Assembly: GCA_940337035.1 (NCBI GenBank)
Contig: OW679203.1
Location: forward strand, 31,381,495 to 31,445,494
Length of the DNA: 64,000 nucleotides
Direction: 5' to 3'
Origin: Agriotes lineatus
Taxonomy: Eukaryota; Arthropoda; Insecta; Coleoptera; Elateridae
The notes beneath the pieces were generated by a model that worked only from the letters and a program-made list of their open reading frames with translations, did no database searches and was not told where the DNA came from. Each line of letters begins with the position of its first letter. Within the stretch, counting starts at the first letter, position 1. Positions 35,831 to 47,576 of the stretch are shown here, one piece after another. The translations under genes were made by a program, and so were the position numbers.

Positions 35831-35952
35831 AGCATGTATTGTTGATAAATAAATACATTAAAATAATGTTTTCAAATATCGCAAGAAGCCAATAGATTAA
35901 CAGGTTACTTACACAGTGCCTTCATAAGTGATCGAACGTTTTTGAATGGTCA

Positions 35953-36130
35953 ATATTTTGGCGCCATTTATTTATGTTGGTGGAACTGTAAGTCTATGTC
36001 ATATTCGAGGTTAGCAGGTTAGGTTTTGCGTCAGTCTGTGTCAAAACTGACGGAAAACCTAACTTGATAACCTAGAATTTGACATAGATTTACAGTGCCA
36101 CCAACATAAATAAATGGCGCCAAAATAATT
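35953..36130. mobile_element. Palindromic MITE, family P copy 1
   Basis: 178 bp, arms of about 84 bp meeting at gtcagtctgtgtcaaaactgac. The inner arm GTTGGTGGNACTGTAAGTCT...TAGGTTTT is shared with the copies at 50675-51080 and 52991-53191. The outer arm (ttttggcgccatttatttat) is specific to this copy yet still palindromic. Confidence 0.75.
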
Positions 36131-37480
36131 ACCACTTGAAACGGGCATCTGGCTTCCTCGCCTGGATTGTTTATTCTAATATTTACATATAAGTATAGCC
36201 AGTTTGTGTTTGTATGCTTTTTTATTGCTAATTAGGTTTAATTATTGTAATCTATCATAACGAAAACTGCGAGTAAGTGCGGCATTTGCAAGGAACTTAA
36301 ATTAAGTTGCTGGCGTGCTGAGCCCTAGGGCAACTGTGAACGACTCGAAGTAAACTTTGCCCGTGGCGAGTTAAATAAAGCGGCTTACACGCCATGCAGT
36401 AAATAGTTTTCTGTCTATAGTGCTCGCACTTCGTGTGTGGGCAAAATAATCGTGTACTGAGTAAATACGCCATTATGGCAATTCCAAGGGGTTTTGTGGC
36501 GTTCGGATTGTACCATGACGTCGACCACCAGAGAGGCGACAGCCGGCAGCGAGGGCCTCCTTCACAGTATTTGTGTGAAGATTCCACACAACGAGTCATT
36601 CAAGAGATGACGTAATCTAGGACGAGCCCTATCCGCTACACAGCAGTTCCCAGGCATCGAGTATAAGGTATTCTGATACAGAAAATGATTGCAGTCTGAT
36701 CGATAAGCGTCCGCTTCAGGCTGCGTTGTAAATATTTCACGAGCATAAAAGAATGCCCTTCATAGACAAATAAATACCTACTGACTTGCAAATCTGGGTG
36801 TGTATACATCAAATCTCGACGGCGGATTTCGTTGCAATTAAATGATGGGGTATATTAAGGATAGTAACTTTGGTGTGTTTTTAATGTTTCAATGTAAATG
36901 TATTGCACATACAGTTATGCTGATACTGTTTGCTTTGTAAATGCGTGTAGCCACGAGCTATTGTACGTTAATGATTTGTTTGTATCCTAAACTAATGTGT
37001 TCAAGAATTGCCATTTATTTTAAGTTTTAATCCTATTTTCATTATTGTTTTATGTGTGCGTTTTAAAAGTCAATATATCTATGTTTATTGTGTAAGCAAA
37101 TTGGCTTTTATTGTTTATCTTCTTCGAAGTTAATTTCAGCACTCGACTTGTAGGCCAGCTTTCCGTTTTGGCAGATATTTACCTTTCCAATCTACGAGTT
37201 GAGACAACACAATTAATTTATAAGAATACTAAACATGATTTAACGTGCCAACGAAGGGCTATCAAATGACTCATTTCAATGTGCTTCAAACCACAGCATA
37301 GCAAGATACCATATTTCAAGCTTTGCACCAGAAGGCCAAAAAATGGAAGAAATGTGTTTTACTACTATTTAATAGCTTCTTGCAATTTTTCCCATATATT
37401 GCATATATTGGCTGGTGCTTCCTTAGTAAATCATAGCTGTCACATCGCTGATTTTAAATAATAGTAGATTATATTATAAG
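36131..37480. other. No gene recognised
   Basis: The stretch 36290-36660 is unusually GC-rich for the window and carries a 100-codon minus-strand frame with many cysteines (36599-36297). I see no domain in it. It could be promoter or 5' UTR sequence, or part of an LTR, but I cannot support either. Confidence 0.3.
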
Positions 37481-37605
37481 TGATAAAAATGCATCATTAT
37501 TTGCGAGTGAGAATTTTGAATTGCGAGTGCCCCAGCACGAGCGATACAATTTCTCACGAGCTTATAATGGCATTTCGCTCACGTGCGAAATACGACGTTT
37601 TATCG
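37481..37605. repeat. Imperfect palindrome
   Basis: The left side gataaaaatgcatcattatt...gcgagtgag is mirrored by ctcacgtgcgaaatacgacgttttatc. An inner inverted pair (gcgagtgc / gcacgagc) surrounds ccca. Confidence 0.55.
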
Positions 37606-37676
37606 TACCGTAGCAATTCTTGTGCCTAAATAGTTTGCGCAGTCAGAATATGTAGCAAAACAGATAATAGATAGTT

Positions 37677-37864
37677 ACAGTAGCACCTATTGCCATGACA
37701 TTATACAACTGTTTTCAGTGACTAAAATGAGGTTTTATTCACAAGTGAGTATAAAATACATTATACAACTGTTTTCAGTTTCATCTTTTATACTCACTAG
37801 TGAATAAAACTTCATTTTAGTCACTGAAAACAGTTGTATAATGTATGGTAATAGCTGCTACTGT
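37677..37864. repeat. Near-perfect palindrome with A-B-A-B'-A' structure
   Basis: Arms of about 80 bp run from acagtagcacctattgcc to ggtaatagctgctactgt. The centre (tacattatacaactgttttc...) is a direct copy of the outer-middle part of the left arm (cattatacaactgttttcag, 37699-37718). This is the same architecture as 25331-25465 with unrelated sequence. Confidence 0.75.
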
Positions 37865-38678
37865 AAGATAAAAATAATAAAATGACTTTTCAGGCTACTG
37901 CTTTTCACTCTCTTTTGTTCTTCATTGTCTAACTGGTTACTCCTAGTTACGTGTAAATTATACCTTATTTATGATGTGGGTTAGGTTGCAACCTTTTTGT
38001 TGGTGTGTCGCCGATTACCTAACTTCCTTTTGCATTTCTGTGCGAATTTCAAAAACCTTGCCCTAGGAAAATTTTGGCGATTTTTAGAAAAGCTTACTTG
38101 TATAGAAAGAGCGATTTCCTGTAACCATCTTAGACAGATTGATAGATTGCTTCTGGTACTTGTGTTGAATTATTGGGAAGGCTCACTTAAATATGAATAA
38201 AAATTCGTCAATATTTTTTAAAGTTTGGCTTAGCATTAATGAGTGGTGTGTGCAGTAGCTAGTTATACCATGATTACAAAATATATTTTAGAAGCAAAAC
38301 TTATTTCAGTGCTATGCTTTATGGACGCGTTTGACATCCGATTTTCGCGATAACCTCGTGAGGAAGTACTGAAGTTTTGGTCTGTTGCTCGTTGACGGCT
38401 ATTACATGCACTAAAGTGTACAAAAATTCGGTCGCATAAGTCTAATGCGCGAATTTCCGTTCCTACCATAATTGAACTTCATGTATGCGACTTTAGCTAC
38501 TGTGTTCCGCTTTCGCACCGTTTTACTAGCACATGAAAGACGTGTGCTCGTGAAGAGCACTGCTAGGAAATCATGCAACTATTGCTCTTTATTCAGTTTA
38601 TTGGAATTCAATTTTAACAACAAAACTGTATATACATAAACAAGTTTACATTTAGCTCTAATAAAATTAATATAAAAC
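37865..38678. other. No gene recognised
   Basis: AT-rich DNA. The last ~100 bp are probably the 3' UTR of the minus-strand gene fragment at 38679-38936, with AATAAA motifs read on the minus strand near 38590-38602. Confidence 0.35.
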
Positions 38679-38936
38679 TTACAATAAAACCCCATCTTGT
38701 TCAGCATCTAGCTGGTAAAACTTTGCTACATCACAAGATAATTTCTGAATCACAGTGTTTTGTTTTTGCAAAGCATCGTGGAGTATTATTTAATTTATCA
38801 TATAGAAATTCCTGGTGTAGCAAGCATCTAACCATTGTCTCATAAGCTTTCTCCTTCTTCTTTCCATTAGGCTTGCTCTTAGCAGTTATTTCCTGTTGCA
38901 TCCTCTCTATGTATCCTAAGCCCGTTTTATTTTGTT
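38679..38936 (-). pseudogene. 3' end of an unidentified protein-coding gene or retrocopy, frameshifted
   Basis: On the minus strand a frame reads GLGYIERMQQEITAKSKPNG, KKKEKAYETMVRCLLHQEFL and YDKLNN. After a single-base frame change it continues ILHDALQKQNTVIQKLSCDV and AKFYQLDAEQDGVLL, then stops. Both sides of the shift look like one continuous charged, helical C-terminus, and two AATAAA signals follow. The upper end is cut by a (TTA)n LINE tail. I do not recognise the family. A weak acceptor (cttag) at the upper edge leaves a genuine last exon possible. Confidence 0.45.
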
Positions 38937-39440
38937 ATAATAATAATAATAATAATAATAGTGACTTTATTGACTAAAACAAATACAAAACTTGTTCATT
39001 TTCTGTGTGGGCTGTTTTGTAAATTTTGTCTATTTCCATGTATATAATCCTGTTAATTATTATACTAATTTTTCTTGCTTGATGTTCTCTTTAGTTGGTT
39101 TTTGGATCTTCGTAGTAGTTGCCTATATCATCGCCAGACATTTATGATATTTGGCATAAGTAAATAATGTGTTTTCTGCTGTTGTATTTCCTTACTATCA
39201 TTTCATGGGCTAGATTAAAAAAGATTGCAGATAAGGGTCGTCTTGCCTTAAACCCTTTTGAAAATGGAAACCTTCTGATGTAATTCTGCGTATCTCTACC
39301 GTGTTCTTTGAGTTTAATGTTTGAAGCGATAACCAAATAAGTTGTTTATCTGTAGGATAAACACAATAGATAACTGTGAACCAGAACTTCAATTTTATCA
39401 AGAAATTCAGAATTGCACCATTTACAACTAAGGCTTTCAA
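38937..39440 (-). mobile_element. LINE relic with (TTA)n tail
   Basis: The minus strand contains GFHFQKGLRQDDPYLQSFLI (compare the RT motif GxRQGDPLSPLLF) near 39290-39210, followed by heavily decayed sequence. The lower end (38937-38960) is a (TAA)n run next to ctttattga, i.e. caataaag plus a (TTA)n tail on the minus strand. Confidence 0.5.
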
Positions 39441-40479
39441 TGGGACCGGGAAACATTTGAGGAGGAAGAGGCAATTCTTTCATTATAAGTGACTAATTCT
39501 AAAGTAGTCTGTAGTTAGCAGCCACTCATTTTTGAAAATGTCAGCTATTTTAATTTTCTATTAATAAATGAATGAAGATATTTTTAATTTATTGAAGTCA
39601 TGTTATAGGTATTTGTAAGTAGGAAGTAGACAAAGCAAAGAAACGCCTTCCACACGAAAATTCAAACATCTAGAAAATTCTAAAAAGTCCCCAGGTGCAT
39701 AACGGCTCAATGTCCCAACCTGAGGTGGAGCAGATTTATCGAAAACCATCAAAAACTGCTGCCCTCTCCATATAAATCTATCTACAAGGTACACCGCGAT
39801 CACAAATCTCCCCTAAGGGCCAGATGCGAGATTTCGAAGATTTAAAATTTCCTTTTTAACAACTTGATCGAAAGTTATTAAATTAAAAAAGAAAAGAAAA
39901 TTGATTGATGTTTCATCACCACAGCAAGACAAAATATTACTAGAAAAGCTGACCGTAGAAGGAAGTTCCTAAGCGACTGCGCTATCATTTACGGTAGCAA
40001 TAAGATAAATTCCCGAAATAGAGCAGGCAATACGTCAAAACCCAACCGAACTCGTCTGATCAACTAAGACTGCACGGGATATCATGCGCAGATTCGATTA
40101 AATACGCTCAACACTGCATTAGCAAAAATAAACTGTCAAGCAGTGCCACTCTATAGGAGCATCGCCCCTTTACAATTCACATACCTAACCTCCAGCATGT
40201 CAAAATAAACACTTAATTTGTCAGGTATGTGATCCCAGAGCTAATTAATCAACATACCTCTTTCAGAGAGTCTTGTCAGAACCACAATCACATAACAAGA
40301 GGGAAGATGCAAGAGTCCAACTGAAACGTACACCTGTAATTCTCAAGGTAACCTCGTGGTAGAAAAACTACTTATATAGGTAATAGTAATAATAGAACTT
40401 TATTGAGCAGCACAGGGAGAAAAAAGACATCTAGCTTTTAATAATTATTATATCTTTCACATTTATCTAACATTTAAGT
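39441..40479. other. No gene recognised; one more LINE-type tail
   Basis: At 40381-40403 a short (TAA)n run followed by gaactttattgag repeats the tail seen at 38937 and 42172. The rest has no recognisable coding frame. Confidence 0.35.
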
Positions 40480-42171
40480 ACCTTTTGGATAAAGAAAAAA
40501 TAAAGGAAAATTACTGGTTTTATGAGAAATATGAAGAAATGGTAAAGCAAAAAAGAAAAGCAAAATATAAGTGGTTAAGAACAGAGAAAGATGAAGATAA
40601 TGAAACATACAAAGAAAAGAAAAGAGAATCAAGGAGAATAAATGAAAAGCATAAGGAACAATGGTTAGAACAAATGATGGAAGAAATTGAATAAATAGTA
40701 GGCATAATGAAGTAAGAAAGATGTCAAGGAATATAAAAAATGAGAATACAAATTGAATAAAAATAACAGAAGACATTAAGAAAATATGGAACAATAACTT
40801 TTTTAAACTATTAAATAAAATGTATAACCACAAAGATAAGAAAAATTATAACAACTGGATATAGAAAACAGGATAAAGCACCTGGAATTGCCAGAATGTA
40901 CAGTGAAGTGATAAAAGCAGGTAGAACTAAGGTACAGCAAAGAATATTTAGAATCCTAAAACAAATATGTGTAACAGAAAGAATGAAGGGTGACTGGCTT
41001 ATATAAGAAAAGAGACACAATTTGTCCGATTCAAACCATAGGCTCCAACAGTGTTTTAAATTAGTCAAGAAAATAGACCTGGAAAACAACTACAAAGGTA
41101 CTTACGCTATTAAATGTCAAAGTATTCTAATGATTCACAAACAATTGAGCGAAGGCACTGAACAACAAATAAAGAACTAACAATGTGTATTCAGACCAGA
41201 TAGATCAACAGCTAATGCAATTTACACAGTGAAGAAAATTGTTATGAACACAACGTTCAACTCTGTATGCTCTTCATCGACTTTAAAGAGGCAATAAACA
41301 AAGTTAATAGGCAAATGCTAATGAAAGATATAAAGAGGCTGAATATACCGCAAAAGTTGATACAATTCACTAAAACGACATTAACTGGAACAACAACAGT
41401 ACTTAATACAACCAAAGGAAGATCTGAACCATTCACAACGCAGGAGTGAGACAAGAGAACACATTATCAGCAACATTGTTTAATATAATGTTAGAAAACA
41501 CAATAAGAACGACTGATGTAAAAGGGACAATAAGAAATAAACAAGATTAAATAATGGTATATGATGACGATGTAGTGATAGTGACGAAGAACCTAGGAAA
41601 ACTAAAAGAAACGTTCTGGAAGATAGAAATAGAAAGTAAAAAAAGGGGATTAATGACAAGCACAGAGAAAATAAAATATTTGAGATACCAACGAAAATCA
41701 TACACAAAACAAGGTCGTCAAGGAGAATATACCTTGGAAGAAATGGACGCCTTTAAATATCTAGGACTGTTAATAAATACCACAAACGATAGCGGTAGCG
41801 AAGTAAACGAGAGAATACAACTAGGAAATAGATCATATTATAGCAATAAAAAGATGCTGAAAGATAAAACGGTATCTAAAACTACAAAAATAAAAAATTA
41901 TAAAAGTTTGATCAGAACAGTGGCAACATACGCTTCAGAAACATCATGCTTTATTAAAAAAGAAAAAGAGCAAATGAGAACTTGGGAGTGAAGAATAAAT
42001 ACTACAAACAATATTAGGACCCGTGAAAACAGAAGAAACGAATATAGACCTAAAATGAGTTACGAAATAAGTTATTGCAGGAAATAAATGGCGAAGAGTA
42101 GTGAAGGCACAGAGACTACAATGGTTCGGTCACATCACCAGAGCAGAAGAAGAAAAACCAATTACAGAATG

Positions 42172-42208
<37 letters not shown>

Positions 42209-42440
42209 CTTTATTGTCCAACAGCGGCAGCCAATTATAGGACAAATCATACAAAAACGTTATTACAAACATACATTAATAAGCAACAAAAACGATACAT
42301 GACACAAAAGAATACCAAACACATGATGACGAGATGAAGTGTTAGATGACATAAGAAAAATGGAAATCCAAAACTGGAAGAAGAAAGTAACAGATCAAAA
42401 AGTTTAGAGGGATGTAATGCAGAAGCGGAAAACTCATAAC
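40480..42440 (+). mobile_element. RTE-like LINE, heavily decayed
   Basis: Plus-strand fragments in order: a basic linker (40485-40694), KAPGIARMYSEVIKAG (near 40880), FRPDRSTANAIYTVKKIV (near 41195), MLFIDFKEAINKVNRQML (41267), then MVYDDDVVIVTKNLGKL (41554, with the aspartate pair), YLGLLINTTNDS and ATYASETSCF. After these come LQWFGHITRAEE (about 42115) and DDIRKMEIQNWKKKV (about 42345). The blocks are separated by stops and shifts, so the copy is dead. It is interrupted by a small LINE tail (42172-42334), and its 3' end was the target of the hAT-type MITE that follows. Confidence 0.8.
42172..42334 (-). mobile_element. Short 3' LINE (or SINE) fragment inserted in the RTE copy
   Basis: The minus-strand insert ends in a long (TTA)n run (plus strand 42172-42210) directly after caataaaga. 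Removing it lets the surrounding RTE tail read on (TEW... to DDIRKMEIQNW). About 120 bp of body sequence is present. The same tail motif is seen at 38937 and 40381. Confidence 0.6.
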
Positions 42441-43187
42441 TAAAGCTGATATTATATGGCAAATGCATATTTTATATAATTGATATGCCAGCGAAACTTT
42501 TTGCATATGTATACTAATTATACAGAAACAAATCGTTTAAGCCAAGATTCATTTTGCACATTTATACGTTTTTGGGCATACTTTCTGGATTTTGCATATT
42601 TGGTTACCTATATTTAGAAATAATTTGTATTAACTTTTTGAGATTTTTTTGTAAAATTTACTATTTCATTAAATTTATTAATAACATTTTTGTGTGCCAC
42701 TGAGATATCTACTTTCAGTTTCTGCCGCTGGAGTGCAGTGCGTGTATCGAAATAAGCAGAGGAAAGGGGAAGTCCCAGTTAAAATCTTTGATTATATAAG
42801 CATAGCCTGCCAGCAACACCACTTTTCCCATAGAATCAATGTATACGGAATCACCCAATATAGAATCCATTTCAAGAGCCAACTTCGAGTGTTGGGTGAA
42901 TAATAGTCTGGCGGGGTTAGGGAAAATTTCATTTTTATGTTGACTTACAACGTGAAGTTGGCCGTTCATGTTTATATAGTCAAACGTTAAAATGAATGAC
43001 GTCTTTGAATAAAAATTAGAGAAATAAATATACTCATACAAAATAATTAAAATTTTTACATTATTTAAAACACTTCTACTTATTTTAAAAAAAAAATAGA
43101 GCATGTTATGTGCATATATTCAACAAAATTTATTCATATATATGCGCATATTTTCGAACATTTGAGTGCATATAGTTATCAGCTTTA
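42441..43187. mobile_element. Non-autonomous hAT-type element with 8-bp target duplication
   Basis: 747 bp. The ends taaagctgatattatatg and (reverse complement) taaagctgataactatatg form terminal inverted repeats. Both sides carry the 8-bp duplication CTCATAAC (42433-42440 and 43188-43195), the hAT hallmark. GCATA(T) motifs are clustered near both ends, as subterminal transposase-binding repeats often are. A 129-codon minus-strand frame inside (43104-42715) is not a recognisable transposase. Confidence 0.8.
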
Positions 43188-43195
43188 CTCATAAC

Positions 43196-45595
43196 CAACT
43201 TTAAAGAAACCACAGAGACTAATCCACCTGTATAAATGGATTTATAGAGCTTTAGCAGATGTGGCAAACATTTCCAATTAGAGTTAGGCCATTAATAATA
43301 CTAATTATGATCATATAAGTAGTTATTATTATTACTTTTGCTGTATACTGTATGTGAAATAAAATAAAAACTCTATTGCAAAGCATTGGAAAACGTATCA
43401 GACTGAGAACTAGTTGAACACCTAGTTACTGAATTTGCTTTTTTATTAGAACTACTTTCAGGTTTTTATATTTTTAAATATGAAACGACATCATTAATAT
43501 GATAATCAAAGTGAACAGGACAATATTTATTAAATGTCATGGACACAATTTTATATTAAGCGGACTGTAAGCATTAATTAATTATTATTAAATTCTTAAA
43601 AATTTGGTGTGGTGTTATGGGTCATAACTTTATTGGACTACAATTTTTGCCAACTCTTTCCGATACGTTATTCAAATTTTTTGGAAATAATGTATGATGC
43701 TGCGTGAAATACATTTTTGCTATCATATATTAAACTACTTACACACTACGTGTAATTGTAGAAGAATTGTTATAACTGCCCCGCATTATAGCTCCCTTAG
43801 TCGCCAGACTTTATGGCTTTGAATTATGTCAATTAATTGTATATTCATTACCCATATATATCATAAAGGAATTAAGACATCAGATCCTGGAAGTTGCCAC
43901 AACCTTAAGAGATTTCTGCTATGATAAGTCATGCTGTACATATGTTACATAACAGGAAACGGAAGACACTTGGACAATTTTAGTTGCTTGTTTAATCGAA
44001 AGCCCGTAACTCAGAAATAAACGATTTTAGCCTATATTTATGTTTATTAGCAATCGTTTCTTATGGTTTTCGTGAAATAACACCCCTATATTTGTTCTAT
44101 ACAATTGTACAAAGCAAATATTAGTTATTTTAAAAAAAACACAAGTGAGAAAATAAGGTTGATATCTCTCAGCTCTCTACTTAGATGACTCTATTATTGC
44201 CAACATTATTTTATTTCATGAAGGCATTGTGAATAAATCGGACAGCCAAATTAAAAATTTTAGCTATTGCGAGACTTTTATTAGCAGCACGAGCACCAAG
44301 CTATATTATTTACTCAGAGAAACATTTCGTAATATGTAGCAGAGACAAGCACGCCATTTCACCTGCTAAATGACACTCCTGTAAAAAATCATCAAAATGT
44401 GTTATATGCAATGGAGAAACCTATAAAACCATATTATACAAACCAACATATAAGATGCAATGATCGTTTTACACATATTCAACTAGTAAATAAACAAAGA
44501 TCCCAGCGAGGTGGTTTTCTTCAGACATCTATAATATGTACTGGCTCCTTTACTGCAGATATGTCTATTCCAATTTAATGAAGATGTTTAACCTCATGGA
44601 TATCGTGTAAAATTAATGAAGAAGTTTCAGTAAGGCTCATTGCTCAAATAGTTTTTACTACCTGGAACAACTTATCACCGTCGGCTACTGATGCTTCCAG
44701 TTTTCAAACACTGCTTGGACCATGAGAATCTGTGTTTCTCTATCAATGGCCCTTTCTCTTACCTTTAGGTTAGCCTTCTATATTTTATTTCAAAAATCAT
44801 ACGCTTTAAAAGTGTATTTGGGTACCCGTCACTAGCTTCAGTGAAGACAGTGTGTATCCTTTAGCGATAAAAAGTCCAATTATCTGGGCGCCAACAAGTT
44901 TTATTACTCCCAAGTACACTTATATAGGGAAACTAAAACTTATAAACTATATATATTGTAAGGGATTATATGTTATATCATTATGTGATTATGATTTAAT
45001 AAATAAATACACACCCTACACATATTTTTACTTATGTTTAAAATCAAATTTTTACTGATTAAAAGCAAATGAATATCTGTATCAATGGGTTCATTGAATT
45101 CAGTGTTTTGCCCTTTTTAGTATTGCGCACATCTGCAAGTTAGATAAATTATGGCTAGGTCTATTTTTCGGTAGGCATGGATTCAAAATCTGGTTGGGTT
45201 CACCTAATTGTTCAAAATAAAAATCCCTGTGTTACGCCACTAGGCTATGAAATTCAGAAGTAGCAAACGCGCAGACTCACCGCGCTGTCAATAATATCTA
45301 TCAGCAAATCGATTCCACGTGCAGTTCATTTCTGTGTGATTATGGTGAATTTAAAAGCAAATCCATGAAAAAATTAACAGGTAATTCAAATCTCGCACTT
45401 TATTAAGCTTTCCTAATCGTGTTTTGTTTTAGATCGTTGGCGGCTTTCTTCGCAATTCAGATATTTTCAACGCGTCCCTAACATAACCTCAAATTATATT
45501 TTCACAATTTCTGGAACTCCTGCTCTATTTTGATGTATTGTAATACTGGGATCGGCTTCCTCTCATAAGGCTCGTTCCTCATGGTAAATTTCGTA
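43196..45595. other. No gene recognised
   Basis: 2.4 kb of AT-rich DNA. I found no frame with a known motif, no long tandem repeat and no clear palindrome. Confidence 0.35.
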
Positions 45596-45936
45596 GTTCT
45601 AGCCAGGGGCGGCGAGTTTTCCAATTTCAATCGGGTGCCTTATACATATTTTGGAAGCTTTAGGTTTTGAAAGAAATAAATAAAAAGTATGTAAATCAAT
45701 TAATATTACAAATACAACTAAACCAATACAATGAAAACAATACAATTTGTGTAAATAATATACACATCACATATTATATACTTACATATACCTATATAAT
45801 AGCTAGATACTTATGTATCTATACATAAGAACTATTTAAGTGAAAACGTATTTTTGCGAACTGTTGCTCGATTTATAAATTCGTTGGCTACATCATTTTT
45901 ATCTATTTCATCTGTTACATCCTTATGCACATGTAA

Positions 45937-46210
45937 TTTAATTTATTTATTTATTTAATTCGCACTCAGCCAACAGCCGTTAGGCCAATTATAGGCGTCG
46001 CTGTGCAGTTATGAGGACTTCCAACCCCACTAACGACTGTCAGGATGTTGCTATAACCGCCGGGACCAACTTTTTTCCGTGATAGCCGTACCACGAGGCG
46101 CCGAGAGATGCAGCCGTGGAACTCCCATCCAAGTTCTGACCAGAGACAGCGTTGCTTAACTCTGCTGATCGAACGTGGACGCTTGTTCAAGCTACACCAC
46201 TCAGGACCCC
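45937..46210 (-). mobile_element. 5S rRNA-derived SINE (SINE3-like) inside the hAT transposase
   Basis: The minus strand reads GATCAGCAGAGTTAAGCAACG, then GGTCAGAACTTGGATGGG. This matches the internal promoter region of 5S rRNA (pattern CGATCACCGAAATTAAGCA...GGTTAGTACTTGGATGGG). It is followed by about 170 bp of SINE body and a tail of AAATAAAT units (plus strand 45940-45961). On either side the hAT reading continues (NNLAIL / VHKDVT), so the SINE inserted into the transposase gene. No obvious target duplication was found. Confidence 0.75.
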
Positions 46211-47280
46211 CAATATTGCTAAATTGTTTAATCGTTTTTGTGACATAGTTGACCTAACATATTTATGTAATCGTCGTAAAGCAGAGAACGATCTCTCCGC
46301 TGTACAGGAAGTTACAGGTATGGTAAGAATAATTTTTATAAATTTGTACATCTCTGAAATTACATCTACTAAATAGGTTTTTTCAGTGAGTATATTTACT
46401 GCATCACTAAAACTATTCAATGCTAATTTCTGTTGTTGACATATATCTATACACATGTCGCTATGCAGTTTAATACGATCATATTCAAAATCGCTTTTAT
46501 AAAGTTCAAATAATTTTTGTCCATGCGAATTTCCTCAGTTAAAAAGTTCTATTTCTTTTAAATGATTTATGGCTGCCGTATTTAATCAGCTATCTAAGCT
46601 AACTATAGTTTGATTCAATATATCAAAAAATAGTGATCGAAACATGTCTTCGAGGGTTTCATAATTAAACTGAGCAGCACCCTCGTTGTATCGTTTAGGA
46701 AGTGTTCTTTTGCGTGGTAATACCGCTTCTTCTAGTCCTAACTCTTCGGCACTTTTAATAATTTCTTTCCAAAGACTTTCAATCTCATGTTTTCTCTTAT
46801 TCTTTAAAACATCATTTACTGTGTTGAAAAGTACAACTGCTTCATTAAAATGAAGGGAAACTTTTTGTAGTAAACAATTTAATATTTCCACCTTTTCAAA
46901 AACTACAATAAAGGTTTTCATCAAAAATAGTCTCGAACTCCAAGAGAATTTTTAAATGTGCATTTGCTTTAGTCCCAACATTACTGGTCGAGTTATGTCC
47001 AAGCTGGTAATAAACGTGATCAAAGCAACTCTAGCTTGTTTCATTTGGCTTTCTTTTTCCTTATTAAGACTAGCCAAGACGTTAACACCATGTTTACTAC
47101 ACGCCATAATACCAACTGCTTGGGAATGAAAATTGATCTATAAACCTCTCTATTGCTTTATTCCACGAAGAAAAACCATTAACACAAAAACTATTACAGG
47201 CATTTTTGTTGGAGACGGTAGCGGCCTCAAATTTATGATTTTCTCTTTTTGCTGCCTCTAAGCATATCCTACAATAGCAT

Positions 47281-47576
47281 AGTATGTTATTAGGAGCAAA
47301 AGTTATATTTTATGTGGCGTGGCTGGACGGTAACGCCGAGCCACATAAAGATATTTTTGCTCCGAATAACATATAGCATTTTTTCTTCAAACGTTTATAA
47401 GAAAATCCGAGGAAAATGACTGTATCTCGTCAGCGGCAGATAATAACTTTATCTGCCGCTCGTTAGCGGCAGATAATATTATCTGCCGCATGGCAATAAA
47501 GTGACAGTTGAGCATCATCAATCCAGAAGTATAATGCTACATTTTACTGCCGTTTGAAGAAAAAATACTTTATCCG
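47281..47576. repeat. Palindromic insert(s) in the hAT transposase
   Basis: The first palindrome (47281-47384) has arms tatgttattaggagcaaaag...atgtggc and gccacataaag...gctccgaataacata around ggacggtaacgcc. A second inverted pair (ttttttcttcaaacg near 47378 and cgtttgaagaaaaaa near 47553) encloses hairpins made of repeated agcggcagataa units. The insert separates two parts of the transposase. Confidence 0.6.

Noticed and set aside
36297..36599. 100-codon cysteine-containing minus-strand frame
   Set aside because: No domain, no splice or promoter context, and it lies in a short GC-rich patch where long frames arise by chance.
42715..43104. 129-codon minus-strand frame in the hAT-type MITE considered as a transposase remnant
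   Set aside because: No hAT motifs were visible; the sequence is rich in hydrophobic AT-coded residues.
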